From positions 2,480,001 through 2,544,000 of the forward strand of contig NZ_AP028065.1 of the NCBI RefSeq assembly GCF_030297135.1: a DNA stretch of 64,000 nucleotides. Direction: 5' to 3'. This DNA is from Pseudoalteromonas apostichopi (GTDB taxonomy: Bacteria > Pseudomonadota > Gammaproteobacteria > Enterobacterales > Alteromonadaceae). Within the stretch, counting starts at the first letter, position 1. Each line of letters starts with the position of its first letter. The position numbers and the translations under genes are program-made. Below, one piece after another: positions 24,203 through 32,992 of the stretch. A model generated the notes under the pieces. That model was given only the letters and a program-made list of their open reading frames with translations, had not been told where the DNA came from and made no database searches.

Positions 24203-24989
24203 TCCATCGTTACCCGTTGCTGTGATTACTGGTGCGGCTTCTGGGTTGGGTTTAGATTTAGCAAAACAGTTAGCAACTCAATATCAATTAGTATTGATTG
24301 ACCTAGACCTTAAGCTGTTGCAAGAGCAATGCGGACAAATAATTAATGCGCAATTATATGGCTGTGATTTAGCGAACAAGGACGAGCTTGATGAGTTAAT
24401 AACGCAGATCAAAGCTAAGCATTGCTCAATAGCGTTACTGATTAATAATGCAGGGATTACGCATCGTTCTTTGGCTCGCATTACTCGTCCAGAGGTAATA
24501 GAAAAAGTAATGGCTGTTGATTACTTTGCGCCTGTACGTCTTGTGTCAGGCTTAATCGAACCATTACAGCAAGCACATGGCAAAATCGTAAATATCAGTT
24601 CTATGGCTGGATGGATGCCTGTTATGGCCAGAGCAGGCTATTGCGCAGCTAAATCTGCGTTACACCAATATTTCGAAACATTTCGCGCTGAAATGCGCCC
24701 AACGGGCGTGTCGGTGTTGATGGTATATCCTAGTTTTTTAGATACTCCGATTGATAAAAATGCATTAAATGGCGATGGCGGAAAAACCAACCATGCCCGC
24801 TCAATGGTTGGTAAAATGCGTACGAGTGACTGGATGGCAAAGCAAATTTGTGAGGCTATTCGACTTGATAAGCAACGGCTTTTCCCTGATAGATTTACAT
24901 ATTTTTCGGCGTTGTTATACCGCTTAATTCCAAGTTTATACATGCATTTTATGGCACGTAAATTTGCCAGTGAGTGGGAGGTTGCGTAA
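24195..24989 (+). CDS. classical short-chain dehydrogenase/reductase
   Basis: A 264-residue classical SDR. The cofactor motif is TGAASGLG (residues 12-19), followed by NNAG, the catalytic serine in ISSMAGW and YCAAK as YxxxK. The ATG at 24195 overlaps the previous gene by 8 bp and is preferred to an upstream in-frame TTG. The pattern resembles ketoreductases or alcohol dehydrogenases acting on hydrophobic substrates. Its stop codon overlaps the next start as TAATG (24987-24991), another sign of a single operon. Confidence 0.9.
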   Translation: MINPSLPVAVITGAASGLGLDLAKQLATQYQLVLIDLDLKLLQEQCGQIINAQLYGCDLANKDELDELITQIKAKHCSIALLINNAGITHRSLARITRPEVIEKVMAVDYFAPVRLVSGLIEPLQQAHGKIVNISSMAGWMPVMARAGYCAAKSALHQYFETFRAEMRPTGVSVLMVYPSFLDTPIDKNALNGDGGKTNHARSMVGKMRTSDWMAKQICEAIRLDKQRLFPDRFTYFSALLYRLIPSLYMHFMARKFASEWEVA

Positions 24990-25714
24990 TGGTTGTAATA
25001 GGCTTAGGGGCGGCTATTATTTTTGCCTTTGCAGTGGAAGCTATGACTGGCTTTGGTAGCATCGTTATTGCCTTAACAATTGCAGCATTATTTATGGATA
25101 TTCAGCAAGCAATGCTGTTACTCGTGCCACTTAATTTACTAATGACTTCAGTGATGGTGTTTAAGCTGCGTGCGTATATTCAGTTGAATTTGTTAGCAAA
25201 GCAGATTTTACCTCCAATGCTGCTTGGCACAATGATTGGTGCTTTACTAACGCCTTATTTTCCAGCGCAATTAACAAAAGTATTATTTGCTTTATTAATC
25301 ATTTGGTTTGCGGGACGTGCCATTTGGCAAGCGTCAGCTATGCCTTTGAGTAAGCCTGTACAGCTTTCCGTGATAGGTGGTGCAGGTATTACGCATGGTT
25401 TATTTGCATCAGGAGGGCCTCTTCTTGTATATGCAATGGCTCGCAGTGGTTTAGACAAAACTTCATTTCGCGCCACGCTTCTAACTATTTGGCTTATTTT
25501 AAATAGCTGTTTAACTCTTTGGTTTCTTATCTCAGGACAATTAGCAGGGCAGTTGGGCCACTTTCTAATGCTCGCCCCATGTGTTCTGTTTGGGGCGCTT
25601 ATTGGTAACTACTTTCACCATACAATTAATCAAACACAATTTTTACGCTTAGTCTTTATCACTTTATTACTGCTTGGAGTGTTGCTGTGCTTAACCGCAC
25701 TGTGGCAGTGGTAG
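24989..25714 (+). CDS. TSUP-family (TauE/SafE-like) membrane transporter
   Basis: A 241-residue protein with about eight hydrophobic segments. The paired motifs GFGSIVIALTIAALF and GGAGITHGLFASGGPLLVYAM match the two halves of TauE/SafE family proteins. These export or import sulfite, sulfoacetate or other small organic anions. The ATG in the TAATG overlap is favoured over the in-frame GTG at 24974. Its presence next to a monooxygenase that can act on sulfur suggests, but does not show, handling of a sulfur compound. Confidence 0.88.
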   Translation: MVVIGLGAAIIFAFAVEAMTGFGSIVIALTIAALFMDIQQAMLLLVPLNLLMTSVMVFKLRAYIQLNLLAKQILPPMLLGTMIGALLTPYFPAQLTKVLFALLIIWFAGRAIWQASAMPLSKPVQLSVIGGAGITHGLFASGGPLLVYAMARSGLDKTSFRATLLTIWLILNSCLTLWFLISGQLAGQLGHFLMLAPCVLFGALIGNYFHHTINQTQFLRLVFITLLLLGVLLCLTALWQW

Positions 25715-25763
25715 TAGGTGGCTATGTAAATTGCTGAATATCAGCACTCTCTGAGGAATTTGA

Positions 25764-28079
25764 ATGCACACAAAAACAAAAATTAATGCCATTACCTTAG
25801 GAATAATCTTAGCAACAGGTAGCATGGCTGAAGTAAAAGCAGCAGATGACAAAGAACTTGAAGTAATCTTAGTTTCGGCCCAAAAACGTGTTGAAAGTGT
25901 CAAGGATGTGCCTTTATCGATCACTGCCATATCGGGTAAAGAGCTACAAAGTAAAAACATTAACGATAGTGAGGAGCTGTCATCACGTATAGCAAACTTT
26001 AATATCAGTCAGTCAGGGCAGGGCTACAATATCACTATGCGCGGTTTAGGCTCTGGCCCAAACCAAGGTTTTGAGCAAACCGTGGGTACTTATGTTGATG
26101 GCGTTTATCGTGGTCGTGCTTATCAAATGCGCAGCGCTTTTGTTGATCTCGAACGCTTTGAAGTATTGAGAGGACCACAATCAACGTTATTTGGTAAAAA
26201 TACCACCGCAGGAGCTCTGAATATAACGAGCGCAGCACCCACTGAGGAGCTATCAGGTTATGCAAATCTTAGCTATGAGTTGAATAATGGCAGTACTTTT
26301 GATGGTGCTATTAGTGGAGGCGTAACTGAACATTTTCAGGCTAGAGCAGCGGTAAAAGTAATTGACCAAGATGGTTATTTTTACAATACACTGCAAAAGC
26401 GTGATGAAGTTGGGCGCGATGGGGTTTTTAGTCGTTTAACTTTGACTTGGCAGCCTTTAGAGAGCTTGGATGTCTCTTTGAAGTATCAACATGACGAAGA
26501 AGATAATATTGGTATCACACCAAGCCAGCCAGTTGCAGAGCCTGTTTTATATAATGCGCCATTACCTGCCGTATTTGGGGATGTAAGTAGTTATGTAATC
26601 GGCGATAAGCTTAACAAAGGTTTGTCCACTTTAGGTGAAAATGAGCAAGGGGAGTTCAAGGCTGATTATTGGACTTTAAATGTTGAGTGGGATTTAAGCC
26701 AACACGTACTTAGTTCGGTAACAGGGTGGCAAGATTATACTATGTTGCAAAGTAATGATGGTGATCATGGCCCTGCACCTCTAACCTATCGCCAAGCGAG
26801 TGATGAAAGTTTTCAGCAGTTCAGTCAAGAGCTGCGTATTAGTTCGTATAATGATGGGCCGTTTAATTATATTGCGGGTCTATACTTTCAAACCACAGAA
26901 CTCGACTTTTCTGAACTGTATCGAATTTATCCACTTAATGCGATAGGTCCACGTGATTATCAATCTGACAGCGATACACAAGCAGTATTTGCAAAGTTTG
27001 ATTATCAATTTGCACCTAATTGGCAGGCATCATTAGGTTTACGATACTCGCAAGAAGATAAATCAGCATCAAGACGTTTAAGCATGATCGAGCTAAGCTC
27101 AGGTACACCTATCAATGATATGGCACAGGTGAATGTTCCAGCAACTTTGCAAGCAATGGGGTTACCTGCAGTTTTACCTACATCAATGTATTTAGGAGTT
27201 TTAAGCTCTCAACTAGGGCTTGAGCAACATCAAGTAAATGGTGAACGTGATGAAAATGAATTCAACCCATCGCTTTATATCTCCCGTAAGTTTGATGATG
27301 CAATGGCCTATGTATCAATGTCGACAGGGTCTAAAGCTGGTGGCTATGACGCGAGAGCTAATTTAGCATCAAATTGGCAATTTGAACCAGAAAAAGTAAT
27401 AGCCTATGAAATGGGCGCTAAATTTACCTTGGATGACGGTGCTGCTGATTTGAATATCGCAGTATTTAGTATGCAGTTTGAAGATTTACAAACATCAACA
27501 TTTGATGGTGTTGCAGGTTTTTATGTTGAAAATGGCGCTGAATCATCAAGCCAAGGCGTTGAACTCGATGGTCGTTGGTTAATTGCCGACAACTGGCAGT
27601 TGTCAGGCAATATTGCGTATCTTGATTTTAGCTGGGATGAGTTTACAGGTGCCAAATGTTTTAACAGTGCGATGTATCAACCATCAAACCTTGAAAGCTC
27701 AGGTAAAACCTGTGACTTAAGTGGTAAAACAGGGGCGTATGCGCCTAAATGGTCGGGCAGTATTAACCTTGATTATATTAAAGAGTTTGGTTCAGCGATG
27801 GAGTTTACTTTTAATCTTGAGAGTGAATTTAAATCGCGTTATTTCACTAATTACGATCTAAATCCATATACAGCGCAAAGTGGCTACGGCAAAGTCAATA
27901 TGCGTTTCGGTTTAATGGATTTAGAGTCTGGATGGTCTGTTGCATTGTTAGGTAAAAATTTAACTGACAAGATGACTAGTAGCTACAGTACAGATATGTC
28001 GTTCGCACCGTCAGGAATGTATGCAACATGGGTTGAGCCAGGTAGAAGTATAACTTTGCAAGCAGGGTATCGATTTTAA
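25764..28079 (+). CDS. TonB-dependent receptor of the FMO/SDR cluster
   Basis: A 771-residue receptor. Signal peptide about 1-28 (ending VKA), TonB-box-like LEVILVSAQ, plug with KDVPLSITAISGKEL and GTYVDGVYRGRAY, then LRGPQSTLFGKNTTAGALNI. The barrel ends QAGYRF with a C-terminal phenylalanine. The VPLSITAISG-type plug is common in receptors of sphingomonads and Alteromonadales found with catabolic clusters for hydrophobic compounds. It is also used for siderophores, so the ligand is open. It lies 50 bp behind the TSUP gene with a strong hairpin terminator after it, and is probably the last gene of the cluster. Confidence 0.9.
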   Translation: MHTKTKINAITLGIILATGSMAEVKAADDKELEVILVSAQKRVESVKDVPLSITAISGKELQSKNINDSEELSSRIANFNISQSGQGYNITMRGLGSGPNQGFEQTVGTYVDGVYRGRAYQMRSAFVDLERFEVLRGPQSTLFGKNTTAGALNITSAAPTEELSGYANLSYELNNGSTFDGAISGGVTEHFQARAAVKVIDQDGYFYNTLQKRDEVGRDGVFSRLTLTWQPLESLDVSLKYQHDEEDNIGITPSQPVAEPVLYNAPLPAVFGDVSSYVIGDKLNKGLSTLGENEQGEFKADYWTLNVEWDLSQHVLSSVTGWQDYTMLQSNDGDHGPAPLTYRQASDESFQQFSQELRISSYNDGPFNYIAGLYFQTTELDFSELYRIYPLNAIGPRDYQSDSDTQAVFAKFDYQFAPNWQASLGLRYSQEDKSASRRLSMIELSSGTPINDMAQVNVPATLQAMGLPAVLPTSMYLGVLSSQLGLEQHQVNGERDENEFNPSLYISRKFDDAMAYVSMSTGSKAGGYDARANLASNWQFEPEKVIAYEMGAKFTLDDGAADLNIAVFSMQFEDLQTSTFDGVAGFYVENGAESSSQGVELDGRWLIADNWQLSGNIAYLDFSWDEFTGAKCFNSAMYQPSNLESSGKTCDLSGKTGAYAPKWSGSINLDYIKEFGSAMEFTFNLESEFKSRYFTNYDLNPYTAQSGYGKVNMRFGLMDLESGWSVALLGKNLTDKMTSSYSTDMSFAPSGMYATWVEPGRSITLQAGYRF

Positions 28080-28098
28080 CTAAGTTCATTGTGTGGTT

Positions 28099-28130
28099 AA
28101 AGCCCTGCATAATTAACTGCAGGGCTTTTT
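28099..28130. terminator. bidirectional intrinsic terminator
   Basis: AAAGCCCTGCA and TGCAGGGCTTT form an 11-bp stem followed by a T-run on the plus strand. It separates the TonB receptor from the convergent aldo-keto reductase gene. Confidence 0.85.
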
Positions 28131-28132
28131 AC

Positions 28133-29185
28133 TTAGAAAGGCATTGGATAGTTTTTGAATACCTGTGCCACTTTTTCAAGGGCTTCATCTGTTAAGTCAA
28201 TTGAAAAAGCATCGATATTTTCTTTTAACTGCGCCATAGATGTTGCGCCTATGATTGTTGAGCTAACGCCATCTACTTGATTACACCAAGCAAGTGCGAG
28301 TTGCGAAGGTGTTAAATTAAAGGCGTTAGCAATTTCAACATAGTCAGCAATCGCAGCTTGTGATTGTGGTGTGTCTCTGAATAGGCCATTACGTTGCACT
28401 AGTGTCCAACGGCTTCCTTCAGGACGTGCGCCATTTAAGTATTTACCACTTAGCATGCCGCCACCAAGGGGTGACCAAGGCAGATAAGCGATATCTTCGT
28501 GAATACATTGTTCTATTAAATATGGCCAATCTTTAGCGTGCAATAAACTAAATTCGTTTTGAATCGATACCATACGCGGTAGATTGTGTTGCTCACTTAA
28601 ACGCAGGTATTGACTAATGCCCCAAGGGGTATCGTCCGATAAACCACAATGTTTAATCTTACCTGCCTTTACACAGTCATTCAGACCTTCGAGAATATCT
28701 AACATGCCAGCGATATTTTGCTCAGTGTTTGCCTCTGAAAAACGAACGATGCCAGGCCATTGTTTAGCAAAGTGTGGTGAAGTGCGGTTTGGCCAATGTA
28801 ATTGGTATAAGTCTATAACATCAGTTTGGAGACGTTTAAGTGAAGCATCGACGGCTTCAACCACTGCCTGACGGGTAATGTCGCCTGCATCGCGTACCCA
28901 AGGTAAGCCGTTACCTGCAATTTTAGTTGCAATGACAAGGTCATCACGTTTGTCTTTATTACGCGCTAACCAATTACCGATGATCTCTTCTGTTTTACCG
29001 TAGGTGTCTGGAGAAGGTGGTACGGCATACATTTCTGCGGTATCAATAAAGTTAACGCCTTTATCTAATGCATAGGCGATTTGTTCATCGGCATCGGCTT
29101 GGTTGTTTTGCATACCCCATGTCATGCTACCTAAGCATACACGAGATACATCAATACCACTTCGACCAAGTGGGCTATATAGCAT
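28133..29185 (-). CDS. aldo/keto reductase, Tas-like
   Basis: A 350-residue NADP(H)-dependent aldo-keto reductase close in length and sequence layout to E. coli Tas. GSMTWGMQNNQADADEQI, NFIDTAEMYAVPP and LYQLHWPNR are visible. The catalytic set D, Y, K, H is represented by D48/Y53 in DTAEMY, a downstream lysine and the H of LHW. The ribosome site AAGGA lies 6 bases before the ATG. The thioesterase gene 12 bp upstream is in the same orientation, so the two are probably co-transcribed. The physiological substrate is unknown. Confidence 0.88.
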   Translation of the reverse strand: MLYSPLGRSGIDVSRVCLGSMTWGMQNNQADADEQIAYALDKGVNFIDTAEMYAVPPSPDTYGKTEEIIGNWLARNKDKRDDLVIATKIAGNGLPWVRDAGDITRQAVVEAVDASLKRLQTDVIDLYQLHWPNRTSPHFAKQWPGIVRFSEANTEQNIAGMLDILEGLNDCVKAGKIKHCGLSDDTPWGISQYLRLSEQHNLPRMVSIQNEFSLLHAKDWPYLIEQCIHEDIAYLPWSPLGGGMLSGKYLNGARPEGSRWTLVQRNGLFRDTPQSQAAIADYVEIANAFNLTPSQLALAWCNQVDGVSSTIIGATSMAQLKENIDAFSIDLTDEALEKVAQVFKNYPMPF

Positions 29186-29197
29186 AATAGATCCTTG

Positions 29198-29626
29198 TTA
29201 ATCGCTAGAATGGGCTTTAAGTGCAGTTAATAACTCATCATTTAACTGGGCTTTTTTACCCGTTTTAAAATTAAACATAACCACTTGTGATGAGCCAATT
29301 GTTGTTACTGTGTCTTGGCTCTCACTAAATACAGTGTAATGCATCATAAAACGATCTTGTTCAATATCACTAATCTTAACACCAACATGCACTGTATCAG
29401 GAAATGTCACCGGACGTTTATAGCGAGCATTGTTTTCGCTGATCACCGGGCCGACACCTGTTACTTGTAAATCTTTAAGAAAGCCTAGTTGAGTAAAAAA
29501 ATCGATACGGGCTGTTTCAAAGTAGCGAAAATACACCACATTATTGACGTGTTGCAGGGCATCCATTTCACCCCATGCAACATTAATTTTTGTTCTGATA
29601 GGATGTTGTTCTATAAACGATTGCAT
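29198..29626 (-). CDS. acyl-CoA thioesterase (4HBT hot-dog fold)
   Basis: A 142-residue single hot-dog domain. The signature WGEMDALQHVNNVVYFRYFETARIDFF carries the catalytic aspartate in the MDALQHVNN block of the YbgC/4-hydroxybenzoyl-CoA thioesterase group. It hydrolyses an acyl-CoA or acyl-ACP of unknown chain. It is the first gene of a two-gene unit with the aldo-keto reductase, divergent from the small membrane protein. Confidence 0.88.
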   Translation of the reverse strand: MQSFIEQHPIRTKINVAWGEMDALQHVNNVVYFRYFETARIDFFTQLGFLKDLQVTGVGPVISENNARYKRPVTFPDTVHVGVKISDIEQDRFMMHYTVFSESQDTVTTIGSSQVVMFNFKTGKKAQLNDELLTALKAHSSD

Positions 29627-29779
29627 AGTAAATCTTAGTTGATTGTGAGAAAACTTAGGTTAGCAATATGCTGCTTTTAGCTCAAGGAAATTAGAAAAGT
29701 CAGTAGATTGTGCTAGATTTATAAGTTCACGCTTACGTAAAGTGTGAGCAAAATGAACACACATTAAAGGACCTTAATT

Positions 29780-29986
29780 ATGCAGCAACTAACCTTGAGG
29801 GTGATAAAGTGGATCGCACTTTTCATCTTACTTGCTCTAGCTTTGCTCTGTTATAGCATGGGCACAATGTCAGGATTTATCGCTTTAATTGTCGTGGGCT
29901 TGTTATTAGAAGCCGCGTTTTGGTTATTTGGTTCACGGCTTATCAGCCGTAAAAAGCCAAACCAACAAACAAGCCAAACCTCTTAG
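29780..29986 (+). CDS. small membrane protein, function unknown
   Basis: A 68-residue protein with two hydrophobic stretches (about 9-31 and 34-53) and a basic, glutamine-rich tail (RKKPNQQTSQTS). An AAAGGA site lies a few bases before the ATG. It sits alone between the thioesterase and dinB; 61 bp separate it from dinB, which has its own SOS promoter. I do not recognise the family. Confidence 0.65.
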   Translation: MQQLTLRVIKWIALFILLALALLCYSMGTMSGFIALIVVGLLLEAAFWLFGSRLISRKKPNQQTSQTS

Positions 29987-30017
29987 CTTGCACTCTCAGG
30001 AAGTTTAAATATAATAA

Positions 30018-30033
30018 CTGTATATATAAACAG
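30018..30033 (+). promoter_or_regulatory. LexA (SOS) box of dinB
   Basis: CTGTATATATAAACAG is a full match to the gammaproteobacterial SOS operator CTGT-N8-ACAG with an AT-rich centre. It ends 14 bp before the dinB start codon. LexA repression and induction by DNA damage are expected. Confidence 0.88.
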
Positions 30034-30047
30034 TTGTTATATTCCTG

Positions 30048-31100
30048 ATGAAAAAATTCATTCATATCGATATGGACTGCTTTTATGCAGCTGTAGAGAT
30101 GCGTGATAACCCCGCGCTTGCCAATGTGCCACTGGCTATAGGCGGTAATAGTCGTCGCGGAGTGCTTTCAACAGCCAACTATATTGCTCGTAAATATGGT
30201 GTTCGCTCGGCGATGTCTAACTATCATGCCAAGCAATTATGTCCTGATTTGGTTATCGTGCCTGGACGAATGCAGGTCTATAAAGAAATCTCAACGCAAA
30301 TTCGAGCTATTTTTGCAAAGTATACTGACCTTATTGAGCCTTTATCTTTAGATGAAGCCTATCTAGATGTAACCGACAGTACTGCTTGTAGGGGCAGTGC
30401 TACGCTGATGGCACAGCAAATTCGCCAAGAAATCTATGATACGACGGGGTTAACCGCATCAGCAGGCGTTGCACCGATTAAATTTATTGCCAAAATTGCC
30501 AGTGATGAAAACAAGCCTAATGGTCAGTTTGTCGTATTGCCTGATCAAGTTGATGACTTTTTGGCGAGTTTACCGCTTGGCAAAATTCCCGGCGTTGGCA
30601 AGGTGACATTAGAAAAGCTGCAACTTAAAGGGCTTTACACAGGGGCTGATGTGCGCGCGAAAGGGGTTAACTGGATGCAGCAACACATTGGTAACTTTGG
30701 CGTGTCATTATATCAAAAGTGTGCAGGTGAATACGTTGGCAAAGTCTCGACTGAGCGAGTACGTAAGTCACTCAGTGTTGAGCATACCTATGAATACAAT
30801 AAAAATAATTTAGACGAGTGTTTAAGCCAGTTACCTCGTTTGATGGACGAATTAACTCGTCGCCTTGATAAACAGCAACTAAGCAACTGCATCAATAAGT
30901 TATCGGTAAAAGTAAAATTTGCCAACTTTGTTGTTACCAGTGCCGATCAAAGCCACCACCAATTAGACGAACGCATTTTTGCTGAGTTAATGAGCAAAGC
31001 CTATGAGCGAGGTAATAACCAGCCAGTGCGCCTGCTAGGGATAGGTGTCGGAATAAAGAGCCAAGCGCATGAGCATTTTCAGCTGAGTATATTAGACTAA
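30048..31100 (+). CDS. dinB: DNA polymerase IV
   Basis: A 350-residue Y-family polymerase, the usual Pol IV length. FIHIDMDCFYAAVEM near the start carries the first catalytic aspartate, and SLDEAYLDV holds the catalytic D-E pair. The helix-hairpin-helix region PLGKIPGVGKVTLEKL and a C-terminal little-finger domain follow. It carries out error-prone translesion synthesis. Control by LexA is supported by the perfect SOS box immediately upstream. No clear intrinsic terminator follows. Confidence 0.96.
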   Translation: MKKFIHIDMDCFYAAVEMRDNPALANVPLAIGGNSRRGVLSTANYIARKYGVRSAMSNYHAKQLCPDLVIVPGRMQVYKEISTQIRAIFAKYTDLIEPLSLDEAYLDVTDSTACRGSATLMAQQIRQEIYDTTGLTASAGVAPIKFIAKIASDENKPNGQFVVLPDQVDDFLASLPLGKIPGVGKVTLEKLQLKGLYTGADVRAKGVNWMQQHIGNFGVSLYQKCAGEYVGKVSTERVRKSLSVEHTYEYNKNNLDECLSQLPRLMDELTRRLDKQQLSNCINKLSVKVKFANFVVTSADQSHHQLDERIFAELMSKAYERGNNQPVRLLGIGVGIKSQAHEHFQLSILD

Positions 31101-31206
31101 AGGTTAACACCTTGGTGCTTGAAAGTTTGTTAGTGTCTAGTTGGGGTGCTAGGCCTATCTAGTTCAACACCTTAGACAACATTATAACTTAAAAAGAGAG
31201 ATGACT

Positions 31207-32889
31207 ATGCAATCGGTCGTAATCGTGCTGCTCGGAATAGTCGGTATGTTGTTCGGATGGTTCTTTTATTCGAAATTCATCGCCGAAAAAATATTTAAAA
31301 TGGATGATAATTTTATCACACCAGCTCATGAACTTGAGGATGGTGTGGATTATGTGCCAACCAACAAAGTTGTGTTATGGGGCCACCATTTCACCTCTGT
31401 TGCAGGTGCTGCGCCAATTGTTGGCCCTGCGATTGCCGTATATTGGGGCTGGGTGCCTGCGGTACTTTGGGTGGTATTTGGTACTATCTTTTTTGCTGGT
31501 GTTCACGACATGGGGGCTCTATGGGCCAGTGCGCGTAACAAAGGCAAATCAATGGGCGCTTTATCTGAAAGCGTAATCGGTAAACGCACCCGTGCGTTAT
31601 TTATGATTGTGGTGTTTTTAGTGCTGCTGATGGTGAATGCGGTATTCGGTGTGGTAATAGCCAAATCATTTGTATCACAGCCTAACGCGGTATTCCCTGC
31701 TTGGTCAGCGATTGTTGTGGCCTTAGTAATTGGCCAGTTGCTACGCCGTAAAGTGTCGTTAATTCCGCTTTGTTTAATCGGTGTAGCGATTCTTTATTAT
31801 ACCATTTACCTTGGTAGTAGCATGCCGATTGCGTTACCTGATGAGATGTTCGGCTTAAGTGCTAATGCGAACTGGATCATTATCTTATTTATTTATGCGG
31901 CTATTGCTTCATTATTGCCGGTATGGATGCTGTTACAGCCACGTGACTTCATCAACGGTATGCAGTTATTAGTGGGATTAGTGCTGCTTTATGGTGCGGT
32001 ATTTATTTCAATGCCTGATATCACAGCGCCTGCGTTTAATACCCAAACGGCGGTAGATACACCAAGTATTATTCCATTGCTATTCGTGACCATAGCCTGT
32101 GGTGCGGTATCTGGTTTCCACGGTATTGTGTCATCAGGTACTAGCTCTAAGCAGCTTAATAAAGAAACTGATGGTCGCTTTGTTGGTTACTTAGGTGCAG
32201 TAGGCGAAGGTATGCTTGCGCTTATTACATTGGTTGCAGTAAGTGGTGTTGCACTTGCGGTATCACCAGAAGAATGGCACGAAATATACAGTCACTTAGG
32301 TGCCGGTAGTGTGAGCGCCTTCATTAATGGTGGCGCTAACTTAATTGAAAATGGTTGGGGTATCTCACAAGAAGTGGCATCAACCTTACTTGCTGTAATG
32401 GTTGTGTTGTTTGCGGGCACTACGATGGACTCTGGCGTGCGTCTGCAGCGTTATATCATCCAAGAGTGGGGCGATATTTATAATATCAGTATCATTCGTA
32501 ACGGTATTGTAGCTACGCTAGTTGCAGTACTTAGCTGTTTATTACTTGCCTTTGGTGCTGGTGGTGCTGACGGTAGCGGCGGTATGATCATTTGGCCGTT
32601 ATTCGGTTCGACTAACCAAATCCTTGCAAGCTTAACCTTACTGGTTATCTCGGTAATGCTAATTAAAGCGAATCGTCCGGCTAAATACACCTTGATCCCA
32701 ATGAGCTTCGTATTAGTTATGGCGTTCTTTGCTGGTGTTATCAAACTTGGTGAATACTACCAACAAGGTAACTGGTTACTGGTGACACTTGATTTGTTAG
32801 TACTGGTAGTGAGTGTTCTGGTTATGCTTGAAGCTTGGTCTGTGATTGTTAAACATCGTAAAGATTCAACACAGGTTACAGAGCAGTAA
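31207..32889 (+). CDS. CstA-family carbon starvation/pyruvate transporter
   Basis: A 560-residue protein with many membrane segments. Diagnostic blocks are VLWGHHFTSVAGAAPIVGPAIAVYWGW and the later SGFHGIVSSGTSSKQLNKE and GGADGSGGMIIWPLFGSTNQILA. E. coli CstA and BtsT, which import peptides or pyruvate, are roughly 700 residues; this is the shorter form. The ATG at 31207 is preferred because AAGAGAG (31194-31200) is 6 bases before it, while the ATG at 31201 abuts it. No LytTR sensor system of the BtsSR/YpdAB kind is adjacent. Confidence 0.9.
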   Translation: MQSVVIVLLGIVGMLFGWFFYSKFIAEKIFKMDDNFITPAHELEDGVDYVPTNKVVLWGHHFTSVAGAAPIVGPAIAVYWGWVPAVLWVVFGTIFFAGVHDMGALWASARNKGKSMGALSESVIGKRTRALFMIVVFLVLLMVNAVFGVVIAKSFVSQPNAVFPAWSAIVVALVIGQLLRRKVSLIPLCLIGVAILYYTIYLGSSMPIALPDEMFGLSANANWIIILFIYAAIASLLPVWMLLQPRDFINGMQLLVGLVLLYGAVFISMPDITAPAFNTQTAVDTPSIIPLLFVTIACGAVSGFHGIVSSGTSSKQLNKETDGRFVGYLGAVGEGMLALITLVAVSGVALAVSPEEWHEIYSHLGAGSVSAFINGGANLIENGWGISQEVASTLLAVMVVLFAGTTMDSGVRLQRYIIQEWGDIYNISIIRNGIVATLVAVLSCLLLAFGAGGADGSGGMIIWPLFGSTNQILASLTLLVISVMLIKANRPAKYTLIPMSFVLVMAFFAGVIKLGEYYQQGNWLLVTLDLLVLVVSVLVMLEAWSVIVKHRKDSTQVTEQ

Positions 32890-32896
32890 ACTTAGC

Positions 32897-32945
32897 TTGC
32901 CAGCCTTATAGTTAGCTATCTTACTTGGCTGGCAATAGCGCTCTA
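32897..32945. other. long-loop inverted repeat after the CstA-family gene
   Basis: TTGCCAGCC and GGCTGGCAA form a perfect 9-bp stem around a 31-base loop that itself has small inverted segments. It begins 8 bp after the transporter stop codon. No T-run follows, so it may protect the 3' end of the transcript rather than terminate it. Confidence 0.5.
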
Positions 32946-32958
32946 AATCAATGATAAT

Positions 32959-32992
32959 AAGGTCCTATGTTTCTAACAGCAGGACCTTTTTT
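32959..32992 (+). terminator. terminator-like hairpin containing the aminopeptidase ribosome site
   Basis: AAGGTCCT (32959-32966) and AGGACCTT (32981-32988) form a perfect 8-bp stem with a 14-base loop, followed by six T bases (32987-32992). The ATG of the aminopeptidase comes straight after the T-run. The AGGA in the 3' arm is at a good Shine-Dalgarno distance (8 bases), so folding would both hide the ribosome site and stop transcription. Confidence 0.7.
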
